From contig JBBBDQ010000350.1 in the NCBI GenBank assembly GCA_037127315.1, positions 3,066,501 through 3,130,500 on the forward strand: a stretch of DNA of 64,000 bases. Direction: 5' to 3'. Source of the stretch: Ascarosepion bandense (lineage: Eukaryota > Mollusca > Cephalopoda > Sepiida > Sepiidae). Position 1 is the first letter of the stretch; each line of letters begins with the position of its first letter. The notes beneath the pieces were generated by a model. That model did no database searches and was not told the DNA's origin. It saw nothing but the letters and a program-made list of their open reading frames with translations. Below are positions 21,517 to 31,619 of this stretch, one piece after another. The position numbers were made by a program, and so were the translations under genes.

Positions 21517-21995
21517 TGTAATATAACAATCTGGCCCCACCCGAGGAAGTGATGCAAGCAATGGTGTTTTCCATCCGTGAAGGGGGCGGCGAAGCGACAA
21601 GACAGGTGTTTGTGAAATACATCCTGTCAAGGCCGGAGCGGATGTCATTTTGACCTTATTTCCGACAGCGGCGGAAATGGCTACAGAGGCAAACAGATCA
21701 GGTGCCTCTTAGAATTACGTGGGCGTTGCGTGGGCGAGGCAAAAAACCGGAAGGAAAGTCCCGGTTCTAGAGGACTATATAAAGACCTCGACACACGGAT
21801 TCGCCAGTAGCAGAGAGCGGCCGGTGGAAGCAGAGAGAGACAACACAGGTAGACTACACTCCCGTCAGCCATTCTATGTGCCCCTCACCCTCCCGTTCTC
21901 TATTCCACACAGTTCGTCGTCATTAATAAAAATATAACCTTATATTTTTATATATGCGTGTTTGTTGTTTTGTCGTCGTACGTCAATATATAACA
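21517..21995 (+). mobile_element. Solo LTR (479 bp) with TATA box and 4-bp target duplication
   Basis: The unit starts TGTAATATAACA and ends TATAACA, so it has TG...CA ends, and it is flanked on both sides by CTAT (21513-21516 and 21996-21999). It is much more GC-rich than the surroundings. It contains a TATA box (ctatataaag, 21775-21784) and, further on, a polyadenylation-type signal (attaataaaaatataacc near 21919). This U3-R-U5 order on the plus strand is typical of LTR retrotransposons. No internal coding region is adjacent, so it is a recombination remnant. Superfamily (Gypsy or similar) is inferred only from the 4-bp duplication. Confidence 0.82.
21772..21786 (+). promoter_or_regulatory. 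LTR TATA box
   Basis: The sequence gactatataaagacc lies in the middle of the solo LTR, with GC-rich DNA upstream (gggcgttgcgtgggcgagg). Transcription would be predicted to start about 25-30 bp downstream. This is the most convincing RNA polymerase II core promoter motif in the window. Confidence 0.6.
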
Positions 21996-22163
21996 CTATG
22001 ATGCAAATATAAATTGTTCTCATTCAAAAAGTGGAATACTGCAATTGCAAAGGAAGGAGATTATGTTGAAGATTTGCCATCCAGAGACTTTAGGGTTTGT
22101 TGTCATTAATGAAAAACAGGTATTACAACAGGTATTACTCTTTAACCAGTATGTGGAGGGCTA

Positions 22164-22363
22164 CAGTTAAGTGTCATACGTGATACACACTTGGGCAATC
22201 ATGTCTCAAAAGAGACATGACTGACTGAGTAGAAGATTTTCCCACAGTAAACTGGTTGCCAACCAAGGCTATAGAACCCAATTTGTCCTATAATTTGATC
22301 CATAGCAAGAGGGAAGAAGCGGATTAATACCTTTCCCAAGAGTATTTGTGTATGTGAATGGAT
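22164..22363 (-). mobile_element. Family A SINE, 5'-truncated
   Basis: Tail and body are present in reverse (cagttaagtgtcatacgtga to gagtatttgtgtatgtgaat). The tRNA-like head with boxes A and B is missing. A ~25-bp deletion removes the agtaggttgccat part. Confidence 0.82.
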
Positions 22364-22581
22364 ACACTGCTTAAAATTCTTACTATAAAATTATATTACA
22401 AAATTACAACAGCTATGAATGAAATTCAATTGATCTGAGCATACATTACAAGGAGAGAAAAATACAGCATATATAAACAGGCAAACATAAAAAATTTGAA
22501 AATAGGTAATTTAATTAAAATATGATTTTATTTTTTCTTACTGTTTAACACTTTGTGGAGGATGATGAGAAATAAGCATTA

Positions 22582-22773
22582 TAGACTAAACTATCACTCG
22601 GTTCACACTCCGCCCACATTTATTGAACAGGTGAAGAGGCTCATCACTTGTTCCCTGTTTAGGATGTGGTTTCCGGCTTTCTCTTTTCCAATCTTTTCAC
22701 TCTTACGTAGGCCCCTGTGCATCAGTGGCATTACTGCCTTGCTCGGGGTGATATGATTAAAAAAACAAAAAAA
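22582..22773 (+). mobile_element. Short retroposon, family B
   Basis: It starts tagactaaactatcactcgg, continues with the family words and ends ccttgctcggggtgatatga with an A-rich tail. It shares the longer 5' start (agactaaacta) with the copy at 50180, which helps fix the true 5' end of the family. Confidence 0.85.
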
Positions 22774-22795
22774 GTTTCAATGGAAAATGAAAATG

Positions 22796-22930
22796 ATACA
22801 ACCCCAGTGAGCAAACTGATTCAAAATTTCTAGCACCTGAAGAAAGCCGGAGCATACAATGGCTGAAACATTGTAAACATGGCAATAAAGATGAGTACAA
22901 CAGTCTCAACAATGTAAATAATTAAAATAA
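22796..22930 (+). repeat. Single arm of the foldback family at 46928
   Basis: The words cacctgaagaaagccggagc, ggctgaaacattgtaaacat and aaagatgagtacaacagtct match the right half of the foldback unit at 46928-47131. Only one orientation is present here. Confidence 0.65.
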
Positions 22931-23231
22931 TTTTGTTGTTTCATAAGAATTTTGTTTGTAATAATTATGATTTTATTTTTATAACAAGCAGTTATTTCTG
23001 CAGAAAAATAAATTTTTTGTCTGAACAAGAAATCTTTACTAAAAGACATTAGAAAAACAATAAATAAGAAACATTTGAGTAACAAATGGGGTTCAGTGTG
23101 CCTTTTTTGGAAATTTATTCAAATTTTCTTTGGAACATTCTACACACAAGTTATCTTTACGTAATGTAATTCTATCAAGCATTTTTCTTAACTGTTTTCA
23201 TTAAATGATGATAAAGAAAGTATTAAGAGTA

Positions 23232-23540
23232 GGTATGTGCGTGGTGGTACAGTGGATATCAGCTCGGAATGAGAAACCGGGTAGCCGAGATCGAATTCCA
23301 GTTGAATCCATTGTATTCACTCACACGCAAATACCCTTTGGAAAGGTATTAATCCGTCTCTTCCTTCCAGTTATGGGTTAAATAGCAGGACAGATTGGGT
23401 TCTATATCCTTGGTCGGCAACCAGTCTACCGCAGAAAGCAATAGCAACCTACTGTGGAATAATCTTCTGCCCAGTCAGTCATGTCTCTTTCGAGACATGA
23501 TCACCCAAGCGTGTATCACGTATGGCACTTAATTGACTGA
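23232..23540 (+). mobile_element. Family A SINE, full length
   Basis: Head gtatgtgcgtggtggtacag, box B gatcgaattcc, complete body, tail aattgactga. It ends exactly where repeat R2 copy 2 begins (cctccagtcattttt). Confidence 0.9.
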
Positions 23541-24840
23541 CCTCCAGTCATTTTTGATACTGAAGTTTTAAAGTGAATTTTTAAAAATAAAAGTTATCTT
23601 GAAGTTTTCATTTTAGCTTTAAATGAAACCTAAATAATTAAATTTACTATTTCCAGTAAGCAAAATACTCTGGCATATTTCAAATAGAAATTATATTGGG
23701 TGTAATCTCAACATTTTTTTTTAGAGTTTTAAAAGTTATAATTATTTTTTTTACATTTTGATAAGTTTATAAACAAAAATTAATTCTTGGTCTTAAAAAT
23801 AAAATATACATCTGTGGCATATATATTTTTTTAAATTAGCAAATATACAGTTAATCTGATTTGAAACAAGTATTGCTTGTTTATAGCATGAAATTTAGAA
23901 TAAAAGTATTTCTTAATCACAGAGCTCTGATCTTTCTGACCTGTGAAGGAAGTGATGACAGTCAGATATGGTGACAAGTATGATCAACCAGAATTTATGA
24001 AACCTAAGTGAAGTTGAAACATGTGACCTTTTAATGATCTTAGTTAAAAAAATGGAAAATTTAACAATAAAAAAAATAGTTTTAAAAATCTTAGTGCAAA
24101 ATGATTTGTAATAAGCTTTTCAATTTTCAATTAGTAAACAATAAAACATTGTATTAAGTTTTTAACTAAAGACTGACAACTACTGGAAGAAATTTAAAAG
24201 CTGTTTGAAACTTAAATCAACATAAGAAAAAGAAATTAATACAATTTTTGTAAAAAATTTTTTTCTTCAGAATATGATATCCTTATATTATTAAATAATA
24301 ATTATTTATAAAAGCAATTAAAACTTATTAAAAATGGCGTAGTTTTATAACCCTTTGTTGCATATTGGTTATAATTGTAACCAATAGGGTTAATGCATTT
24401 TTTATTTTACTTGTCAGAGTAGGTTTTTTTTATACAGTTACTTTTCGAAAAAAAAAAAAAAATGATTTACATTCCGCTAGGAGTCCTGCATTTAAATAAT
24501 AAAACAAAATTTGTGGGCAGTATTATTGAATTTCTAGAAGTTTCATGAAATTAACTGGAGGTGTTTGGTGAGGTAACAGATGTAAAAAAAAATTATCAAG
24601 ATTTTCTAACGATAATAATTTCAAAAATTATTTATTTGTGAATAATCCCTGAAAAGTTTATTAAAATCAGACAAGTAGTCGTTTTTTGCAAGAATTTCCA
24701 AATTAATATGCTTTTTACTTAATAACATTTTTAAGTTAAAAATGTTATTATTAAGTAAAAAGCATAGTTTTATCGTTAAAAATTTTAACGATAAAACTTT
24801 GCTTTTAAGTTTGGGGCCTTTTAACATCATGCTATGCTGT
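23541..24840 (+). repeat. Long AT-rich interspersed repeat R2, copy 2
   Basis: This is the counterpart of 12774-14300. It lacks the inverted arm and mariner found next to copy 1. Near its right end two hairpins sit side by side: one with arms atgctttttacttaataaca and its complement (24708-24766), and one perfect palindrome agttttatcgttaaaa / ttttaacgataaaact (24766-24799). Confidence 0.72.
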
Positions 24841-25440
24841 TTTTGTTTTTTCTTTTATTTTCAGTGAATTAGCAGAGAAAAAAAGAGTTCTAAACCATTC
24901 CTGAAAATCAGCAAAATAGTGAAATTAACAAGTCAGTTATTTAACCGACCTGTTAATTTCCTCTTTTGCTAATTAATTAATATAACTTTTAAAGTATTTT
25001 TGTAATTCATCTGATTTTTTTTATTATGAAAATGTTCATATTGACCAGTTCCTGATAAAATAACATTCTTTTTTTTGTTGCTCTTTTTACGTTTTTAAAC
25101 TTTTAATTTGGTATTTCCTAGTTTACGAGTGCAGCAACTGCAAAAATATAAGATTTTTAAAAAAATTGAATGAAAAATTTACACTCGACATTTTTTTTTT
25201 TATCTAGACTCTAGAGTATATTAATTTTCTGCAGAAAAACAAAATTTGTAAAATTAAGCCTTTCCCCACTTTCAACCAACTTTTTTAAGTTACACCCTTA
25301 GAAAGAGTAAAATTCATTTTATTCTTATGAAACAGATATATCATACACCGGGTATATACAATAAAGAACTAATTTTAAATTACCGTTTGCCGCGTCTATA
25401 AACTAAAAATAACCAATGACTTCCTAGAATTAGAATACAA
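24841..25440. other. AT-rich DNA, no feature beyond a small hairpin
   Basis: A short inverted repeat (gaaattaacaagtc ... gacctgttaatttc, 24921-24961) could form a stem-loop. Nothing else is recognised. Confidence 0.45.
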
Positions 25441-25960
25441 CTTAAAAAATAATTACAGAAGTCGGTTATAGTAGCTTTTTGCTTTTAAAATACCAAAAAA
25501 AAAAAAAAAAAGAAAAGGGTTCTTTCTTATTGGTTTACTTTGATGAGTTGGTGACGCAGACCAAGTGTCTGGTTGGTTAAAGAAGAAATGGGGATCTAAT
25601 ACTTTTATATGATATTTGAGGTCAGCATCTTCCTTTACCCAAAGTTGTTGACCTCTCAATGACCAAAAAGCGTCGGGCAAGTGCCCAGAAAATATCACAA
25701 GATTTATACAAGTAGAGGAGGTTGGGAGGTCAGAGAAAGCTTTTTTGTAAATTCTTAGAAAGCCTAACGGGTTTTTTTTCTCTTTTTCCCCCACTCTTTC
25801 CTCTCAGAGAGAAACGGATGGCAACACATCCACAAATTTACAAGAAGGGAATGAGAATATAAAAAAGACCTCTTTTCCTGCTTCATAGACAACGGGAAGA
25901 AAATTTATAGAGCTAGAACAGAGATGTTCAAAACTAAAGGAAGTGTAAGAGACCGGCGTT
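25441..25960. other. Unassigned DNA between AT-rich flank and minisatellite
   Basis: A 113-codon minus-strand frame (25453-25794) is open, but its sequence has no recognised domain and includes poly(F) and poly(K) tracts from homopolymer DNA. I do not call it a gene. The DNA is somewhat GC-richer than average (ggttgggaggtcagag, gcgtcgggcaagtgccc). Confidence 0.4.
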
Positions 25961-25974
25961 TTTAAAGTAAACAA

Positions 25975-26520
25975 GGAAAGAGTGGGCGAAGGAAGACAGA
26001 AAGAAAGAGATGAAAGGAAAGAGCGACGAAAGAAAGAAAGAAAGCAAAGGAAAGAGCGACGAAAGAAAGCAAAGGAAAGAGCGACGAAAGAAAGGAAAGA
26101 GAAAGGAAAGAAAGCGACGAGAAAGAAAGCAAAGGAAAGAGCGACGAAAGAAAGCAAAGGAAAGAGCGACGAAAGAAAGCAAAGGAAAGAGCGACGAAAG
26201 AAAGCAAAGGAAAGAGCGACGAAAGAAAGCAAAGGAAAGAGAAAGAAACGGAAAGACGAAAGAAAGCAAAGGAAAGAGAGACGAAAGAAAGCAAAGGAAA
26301 GAGAGACGAAAGAAAGAAAGCAAAGGAAAGAGAGACGAAAGAAAGAAAGCAAAGGAAAGAGAGACGAAAGAAAGAAAGCAAAGGAAAGAGAGACGAAAGA
26401 AAGAAAGCAAAGGAAAGAGAGACGAAAGAAAGAAAGCAAAGGAAAGAGAGACGAAAGAAAGAAAGCAAAGGAAAGAGAGACGAAAGAAAGAAAGCAAAGG
26501 AAAGAGCGAAGGAACAAGAA
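25975..26520 (+). repeat. Purine-rich minisatellite, 25- and 29-bp unit section
   Basis: From about 26040 units of 25 bp (core gcaaaggaaagagcgac plus gaaagaaa) repeat. From about 26280 the unit is 29 bp because one extra gaaa is added and gcgac becomes gagac. The plus strand is almost entirely A and G, with isolated C. The section leads directly into the 28-bp array. Confidence 0.92.
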
Positions 26521-27205
26521 AGAAAGCAAAGAAAGAGTAGGCGAAGAAAGAAAGCAAAGAAAGAGTAGGCGAAGAAAGAAAGCAAAGAAAGAGTAGGCGA
26601 AGAAAGAAAGCAAAGAAAGAGTAGGCGAAGAAAGAAAGCAAAGAAAGAGTAGGCGAAGAAAGAAAGCAAAGAAAGAGTAGGCGAAGAAAGAAAGCAAAGA
26701 AAGAGTAGGCGAAGAAAGAAAGCAAAGAAAGAGTAGGCGAAGAAAGAAAGCAAAGAAAGAGTAGGCGAAGAAAGAAAGCAAAGAAAGAGTAGGCGAAGAA
26801 AGAAAGCAAAGAAAGAGTAGGCGAAGAAAGAAAGCAAAGAAAGAGTAGGCGAAAGAAAGAAAGCAAAGAAAGAGTAGGCGAAGAAAGAAAGCAAAGAAAG
26901 AGTAGGCGAAGAAAGAAAGCAAAGAAAGAGTAGGCGAAGAAAGAAAGCAAAGAAAGAGTAGGCGAAGAAAGAAAGCAAAGAAAGAGTAGGCGAAGAAAGA
27001 AAGCAAAGAAAGAGTAGGCGAAGAAAGAAAGCAAAGAAAGAGTAGGCGAAGAAAGAAAGCAAAGAAAGAGTAGGCGAAGAAAGAAAGCAAAGAAAGAGTA
27101 GGCGAAGAAAGAAAGCAAAGAAAGAGTAGGCGAAGAAAGAAAGCAAAGAAAGAGTAGGCGAAGAAAGAAAGCAAAGAAAGCGTAGGTGAAGAAAGAAAGC
27201 AAAGA
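26521..27205 (+). repeat. Purine-rich minisatellite, 28-bp unit section, about 24 units
   Basis: The word gtaggc recurs every 28 bp (for example 26537 and 26565), with core gcaaagaaagagtaggc and gaagaaagaaa between. One unit near 26850 is 29 bp because of an extra A. Because 28 is not a multiple of three and the complementary strand has no stop in any frame, all three minus frames stay open, which creates apparent proteins of 417-503 residues rich in Phe, Leu and Ser. They are not credible genes. The array is far more homogeneous than the 25/29-bp section, so it probably expanded most recently. Confidence 0.94.
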
Positions 27206-27315
27206 AAAGAAGCAACTGTAGTATAGGCTAACGAACCTCTCCTACCCACATAAAGAAAAAAGAGAATTGAAATGTCAAAACACGAAATAAGAATTAGAAT
27301 TGCACACTTTGTCAC

Positions 27316-27370
27316 AATCTGGGAATCCAGTGAGGATCGAACCTGTTACACGAAGAAATAAGGTTGCCTC
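27316..27370 (-). other. tRNA-like B-box segment (family C)
   Basis: The reverse complement reads caggttcgatcctcactgga, the same T-arm-like sequence as at 21310. No matching box A was found within normal distance. Possibly a truncated SINE. Confidence 0.35.
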
Positions 27371-27399
27371 TGAGAAAATAGCGAGAAACCAGTTGAGTA

Positions 27400-27915
27400 T
27401 AGACATCCTCCAAGAATGGCGCCCTCGATGATGGAAACGTCATGTGTTTAAAAAAATAAAAGAAAAAAGAAAAAGAACGCCAAATGAAAGAAAAACGTTA
27501 AGTAACTCAACTTGCAGATTTTTGATGGGAAACTGTGAGAAGTAGGAAATAAAAGTGTAGTGTGTGTGGGGGGGGTGGGGGTAAAGATTCCACTTTTAAA
27601 AAAAGGTAGGGGTGTAAAGCCCTTAAAATCCCAACTAGAGCATGGATAGTGAAATATGATTCAGACCGAATTCTGCCCTGCCTTAGCCCCTTTCCGATCA
27701 AGAGACACGACCCATTTCCCTCCCTACACAGGAAACGTTTAACTGCCACAAAATCTCCACCTTCTTCTTCAACATATTCGCGCGCGCCGAGTCTTGTGCT
27801 GCGAAAGCAGCCAGGAAGAGGAGGGGGTGAAAGACATACAACCGCACAAAGAACTCACTTATTCAGAGGAGTTCCCCACCCCATACACACACACTTCCCA
27901 AGTCCAAGGTAAATT
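27400..27915 (+). other. GC-richer patch with a possible splice donor
   Basis: This is one of the few places with clustered CpG (gcgccctcgatgatgg near 27420; tattcgcgcgcgccgag near 27777; gtgctgcgaaagcagcc near 27796). An 87-codon plus-strand frame (27649-27912) has no known domain. A good 5' splice site (ccaaggtaaatt, GT at 27910-27911) ends the patch. It could be a promoter and first exon, or part of an element. No TATA box or initiator was identified, and I do not call a gene. Confidence 0.3.
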
Positions 27916-27919
27916 ACAT

Positions 27920-28420
27920 TTTAACAATTGAGATAAAATTGAAAGTTTGGGAACCGTCTTATTCTTCTTTATACTCTTTTGAAAAAATAAAAAGTACAAT
28001 TGACAAACATTTTCATTTTACACGTCTGCTCTGACATCTATATCCCGGCATTTCTCACACATGCATATATACATACACCGGATTTTTGGAATATTTAAAG
28101 TCAATCAATGCGTGGTGCAATTTCTCTCTTTAATCCTCTCAATTTTTTTACTGTTACTGTTACAAATTAAACTAGAAAAATGACGGAAATTACTCAAGTG
28201 ATTTGAAAAAAGAAGTTTTTCCAACCTTCTTTCTTCTTTATGTGTCCTAGAAGAAATTTCAACTACACTCAGACAGGTATACCACACCGTACGTTGGTAA
28301 TTTGTTCCAGGAGAGGTGACTTAAGTCAAATTTACTTGTCACTTACAAATTTTAGTTTTTATATATGATATGATATAGAACAGTTCAGTACTAATCTTCG
28401 TTTCTAATGACATTTTTTGG
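27920..28420. other. Unassigned AT-rich DNA
   Basis: No repeat match within the window and no coding signal. A 60-codon minus frame at 28105-28287 is uninformative. Confidence 0.45.
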
Positions 28421-28425
28421 TTTAT

Positions 28426-28720
28426 GTACACTGTGGTGAATCTTGGAATGAGAAATTGGAGAGACAAGTTCAAATTCCAGTTGAACTTGTTACATTTGCT
28501 TATATGAATACCCCTTTGGGAAAGGCATTAATCCATCACTTCTCCCTCCTGCTATAGGGTGAATAGCAGGGCAGATTGGATCCTATAGCCTTGGTTGGCA
28601 AACAATCTACCACAGAAAGAAATGGCAACCTACTGCAGGAAAATCTTCTGCCTAGTCAGTCATGTCTTGAAAGATACATGATTGCCTGAACATGTATCAT
28701 GTATGGAACTTAACTGACTA
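28426..28720 (+). mobile_element. Family A SINE, old copy
   Basis: It is recognisable through gttcaaattccag, tgggaaaggcattaatcc, cagattggatcctatagcc and catgtatcatgtatggaac, with many substitutions and a missing first part of the head. The high divergence marks an old insertion. Confidence 0.75.
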
Positions 28721-28724
28721 TTTT

Positions 28725-28850
28725 AAGCTTTTTGGAAGGCATCTTTTGCTTTTCATTTTCAATCCATTTAATGTATTTCCAAGATATTTAAACTGTTGTA
28801 CTTGTTTGATTTTGCTATCTCCAATTTGTAATTTGCACACAATACCTGAC
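28725..28850 (-). pseudogene. LINE reverse-transcriptase fragment (L2x)
   Basis: The minus strand reads CKLQIGDSKIKQVQQFKYLG, a segment that follows the catalytic YADD region in this LINE family. The same residues occur at 29132-29326. Only about 40 codons survive before the similarity ends. Confidence 0.72.
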
Positions 28851-29044
28851 CCAGGGATTGAACTTATAATCACTATATCACTAAATTCACTAAATTCACA
28901 AACCAATTCCTTAATCCATTAAGCTAGTATCCCATAAGATGAAGGTTGGAGGTCACAATAGTCAAGATGTTATGATAACAACAAAAATGAGAGGACAATA
29001 GTCCAAATGTAAATAGTATAAATAATGATAACCTTTTGTTGTAT

Positions 29045-29327
29045 CCAATGAAATTTTCCTGTTTCTTTGCTTAGCTTCTGGAAAGCATTTTTCACTATCC
29101 CAATGCCCCTTTGGATTTCTATGTCATATTTTCAGTCCTCTGTTAAAACACTTCCCAGATATTTAAACTGTTGTACTTGCTTGATTTTGCTATCTCCAAT
29201 TTGTAATTTGCATGTTGGGATGTTTTTTTTGCTAACAACCATGAATTCTAGTTTCTTGCAATTAATGTTTAGTCCTTTCTTCTCATTTTCTTTCATTAAT
29301 TTCTGTAGGAGTTCTTGTAATTTCATT
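29045..29327 (-). pseudogene. LINE reverse-transcriptase relic, part downstream of the solo LTR
   Basis: Minus-strand frame: MKLQELLQKLMKENEKKGLN, then NCKKLEFMVVSKK, then the QIGDSKIKQVQQFKYLGSVL block. These are the residues just after the catalytic ADD motif of the L2x LINE. The upstream half lies at 29716-29988, across the LTR at 29328-29715, so the two pieces were once continuous. Confidence 0.8.
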
Positions 29328-29715
29328 TGTTGTGAGTTTCAAATGAGGAACCACACAAAATAATGAATAACAGATATTTGAGAAAAGAAAATAGGTTATA
29401 TTAAACGTAAAGATATAAACTGGAACACAGGTTAGTAATCCAGGAATACGATTAGTAAGGAATATATATATATACAAGTCTTTGAAGTGAAGCCATGCTG
29501 GAATTAGTATATACATGTAATACTATTCTGGTTGAATGGAGCTCAGAGCTACTATGACTACTGACGCAGTATTCTCTGTGTAACTTCGGTATCACTCAGT
29601 AACTTACGAACATCTTACAGTGCTCGTATGATGTCTGACATATCCCACTATGGCAGGAGTATATGTATACTCAAGTCGAGTCTATTATCATAGAAAAAGG
29701 GGAGATCCCACAACA
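29328..29715 (-). mobile_element. Solo LTR, family LTR-2 (388 bp), inserted in a LINE
   Basis: The ends are TGTTGTGGGATCTCCCC (right, read in reverse) and CACAACA (left). It matches the plus-strand unit at 38758-39169 over its length (ggagatcccaca, agtatatgtatactcaagt, ggttagtaatccaggaatac). It splits the LINE frame between DSVLIADIE and MKLQELL. A clean target duplication is not visible (left flank tcatt, right flank atttc), so some end bases may have changed. Confidence 0.82.
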
Positions 29716-29988
29716 ATTTCTATGTCTGCTATCAACACTGAGTCATATTTCATGTTAAGATTAATTCTCCAGCTCCCACCATTTCCAGCCATCCTTGTCA
29801 GCAGAAACGACATGCAATAAAGTGTCCTTTTCAGAGAACACTATACTTTTTTTCAGAGAACACTAAACTGTCCTTTTCAAGCTTTCCAAACATTTCAAGT
29901 AGTTTTTCATGCCATACTTTACCAAATGCTTTTGTGTATACATAGCTAAACATTTTTTTGCACATCTCTAGTTTGCTCTGAAGCCTAT
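29716..29988 (-). pseudogene. LINE reverse-transcriptase relic, part upstream of the solo LTR
   Basis: Reading leftward, YTKAFGKVWHEKLLEMFGKL (near 29940-29880; compare DYTKAFDKV in intact copies) is followed after a deletion by YDSVLIAD (near 29745-29720). The Tyr-Ala-Asp-Asp catalytic box has been reduced to YDS. This piece continues at 29327 on the other side of the LTR. Confidence 0.75.
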
Positions 29989-30190
29989 GGGTGAGCACTT
30001 TGGAATACCAGGCGCTGTAAGCCTGAATGTGCAGATAGTGTAATAAAAAATGGCTAGGGATTATTAATAAGAGGGTCATGTTCTTATTGGGTTTGTTATA
30101 TTCTCTTATGCACAAATACCCTTGGGAAAGGTATGAATCCACTTCTCCATCCACCTATGAGTTAATTACTAAGACTTATCACTAAATTAT
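29984..30190 (+). mobile_element. 5S-headed SINE, 5'-truncated
   Basis: It begins with the last ~38 nt of a 5S rRNA-like sequence (gggtgagcactttggaatac then caggcgctgtaagc). A ~75-bp linker and SINE body words (tatgcacaaatacccttggg, aaggtatgaatccacttctc) follow. The linker and body resemble 44988-45170, which follows a nearly full-length 5S-like sequence. Together they indicate a SINE lineage whose head is 5S rather than tRNA. Confidence 0.7.
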
Positions 30191-30194
30191 TTCT

Positions 30195-30690
30195 TAGAAA
30201 AAAAAAAAAAAGAAAAGTAAAATAGAATTTAAAAATTCTTACAAACTAAAATTGTTTTCTGTTTTTAAATAACCTGCAAAGGTTTTTGATAAGTCATAGA
30301 AAACAAATCAGTTGTTTACTTTGATAGTATTTTTATCATGAAAATCACATTTCTTGTTTCAGTGTTGTCAGCAAAGCCACAGTTTTTCCCTATTTCTGAT
30401 TTAATTCTGTCATGAACTCTATGCATTTGAATCTTGAGTATTAAGTGTCAAGTATTAATCATGTGGCTCATGAAACTGATTGTTTGATGGAGTTTGAAAT
30501 TACTTACACCTGGTTTCTTTGACAGTGTTATCAAGATTGATTTATTGAGGCACCTTTGCATTTTTGTTGTTGTCATATTTCTCTTGTCACTTCAGTACCC
30601 CCCACTATTTATTTTTTTCAACTTGACCAACAGTTTTCCATAATTTCTTTTAGCTTGTGTCATATAGTTTGACTTTTTTTTTCTATCCAT
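30195..30690. other. AT-rich DNA, no feature
   Basis: Nothing beyond homopolymer runs was found. Confidence 0.5.
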
Positions 30691-30691
30691 A

Positions 30692-31560
30692 AGTTTTTTT
30701 TTTTTTTTTTTTTTTTAATCATCTCACCCCAAGCAAGGCATTCCACTGCCACTATTGCGCATGGGGCTACATAGGGGAAGGTAAAGAGAAGGAGTGGATA
30801 GACATAGGGAATGTCAGGAGAAAGGTGATAGATGAGTAAGGATAGCGAGGATGAGTGTCGAGCAGGTTAGTGTGTTAGGAGGTGTCTATTGACCTTACAT
30901 TTAAACTCCTGGAGATTGTAGCCGTCGGGGAAGCAATCGTTTGGAAGAGAATTCCACAGTCGGGAAGTGCGAGGAAAGAAACTGTTGGAGTAGAAGTTAC
31001 GGCTGCATTTTATCGGTTTCACTGTAAAAGGGTGGGATCTAGTTGCTAATCTAGTATCTCGTGCAAATTCGTATTTAGGGGGCACCAGTGATCTAAGTTC
31101 ATCGGAGCAGAAGCCGTGAAAGTATTTATAGAAGAGACACAGGGAAGCCACGTCTCGCCGGTGGGAGAGAGACTGCAGGCGGTCTGCCAAGTCGGTATCT
31201 ATCACATTACAGACCCTCCTCTGAACCTTATCGAGAAGCCCGAGGAGAACAGCAGGGGCACCCGACCAGATATGGCAGCAGTATTCAATGCACGGGCGGA
31301 TGGTAGATTTGTAAATGTGCAGGATAGATTTAGACGGAAAAAACTTCCGGGCCCTACACAGAGAACCGACTTTCATAGCAGCGGATTTAGCAATGGATTC
31401 GATATAGTCATTCCATTTGAGGTCCGCTGAAAGTGTGAGACCAAGGAGGCGTAGTGTTTTACTCTCTGGGAGGCAAGCCTGGTCCATGCTAATGGGAGGT
31501 AGGTGAGATTGTCGATGATGGTTAATTGACAGTAGCTTCGTTTTAGAAGCAAGTGATTTC
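30692..31560 (-). pseudogene. Non-LTR retrotransposon (LINE L1x) 3' end with reverse-transcriptase C-terminus
   Basis: A minus-strand frame of 235 codons (30867-31574) is intact. It reads TLRLLGLTLSADLKWNDYIE (thumb region) near 31450, then YKSTIRPCIEYCCHIWSGAP near 31270, RRVCNVIDTDLADRLQSLSH near 31190 and ends FFPRTSRLWNSLPNDCFPD near 30930. These are typical of jockey/CR1-like LINE ORF2 C-termini. The catalytic palm is missing because of 5' truncation near 31555. The 3' untranslated part ends in poly(T) near 30692 with ctcaccccaagcaaggc, the antisense of the shared 3' tail. The open frame suggests a fairly young insertion. Confidence 0.88.
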
Positions 31561-31619
31561 TGATGTGGGTGCATATATCCCGATGGCTATTATACTGAAT
31601 GTATTCATTTTCAATTCCA

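Noticed and set aside
21419..21937. Several short frames in the GC-rich block around 21.4-21.9 kb
   Set aside because: The block is a solo LTR with target duplication; open frames follow from its higher GC content.
25982..26596. 204-codon plus-strand frame rich in Lys, Arg and Glu
   Set aside because: It has the same minisatellite origin, and the repeated peptide simply reflects the 25/29-bp unit.
26040..27205. Regular spaced repeats as a CRISPR array
   Set aside because: There are no unique spacers, units are contiguous, and the DNA is animal.
25804..27315. 503-codon minus-strand open frame rich in Phe, Leu and Ser
   Set aside because: It is the translation of the 25/29/28-bp purine minisatellite. 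All three frames are open and show the same peptide in rotation, so there is no sign of protein selection.
31116..31430. 104-codon plus-strand frame
   Set aside because: It is the antisense shadow of the LINE reverse-transcriptase frame on the minus strand, which shows clear family motifs.
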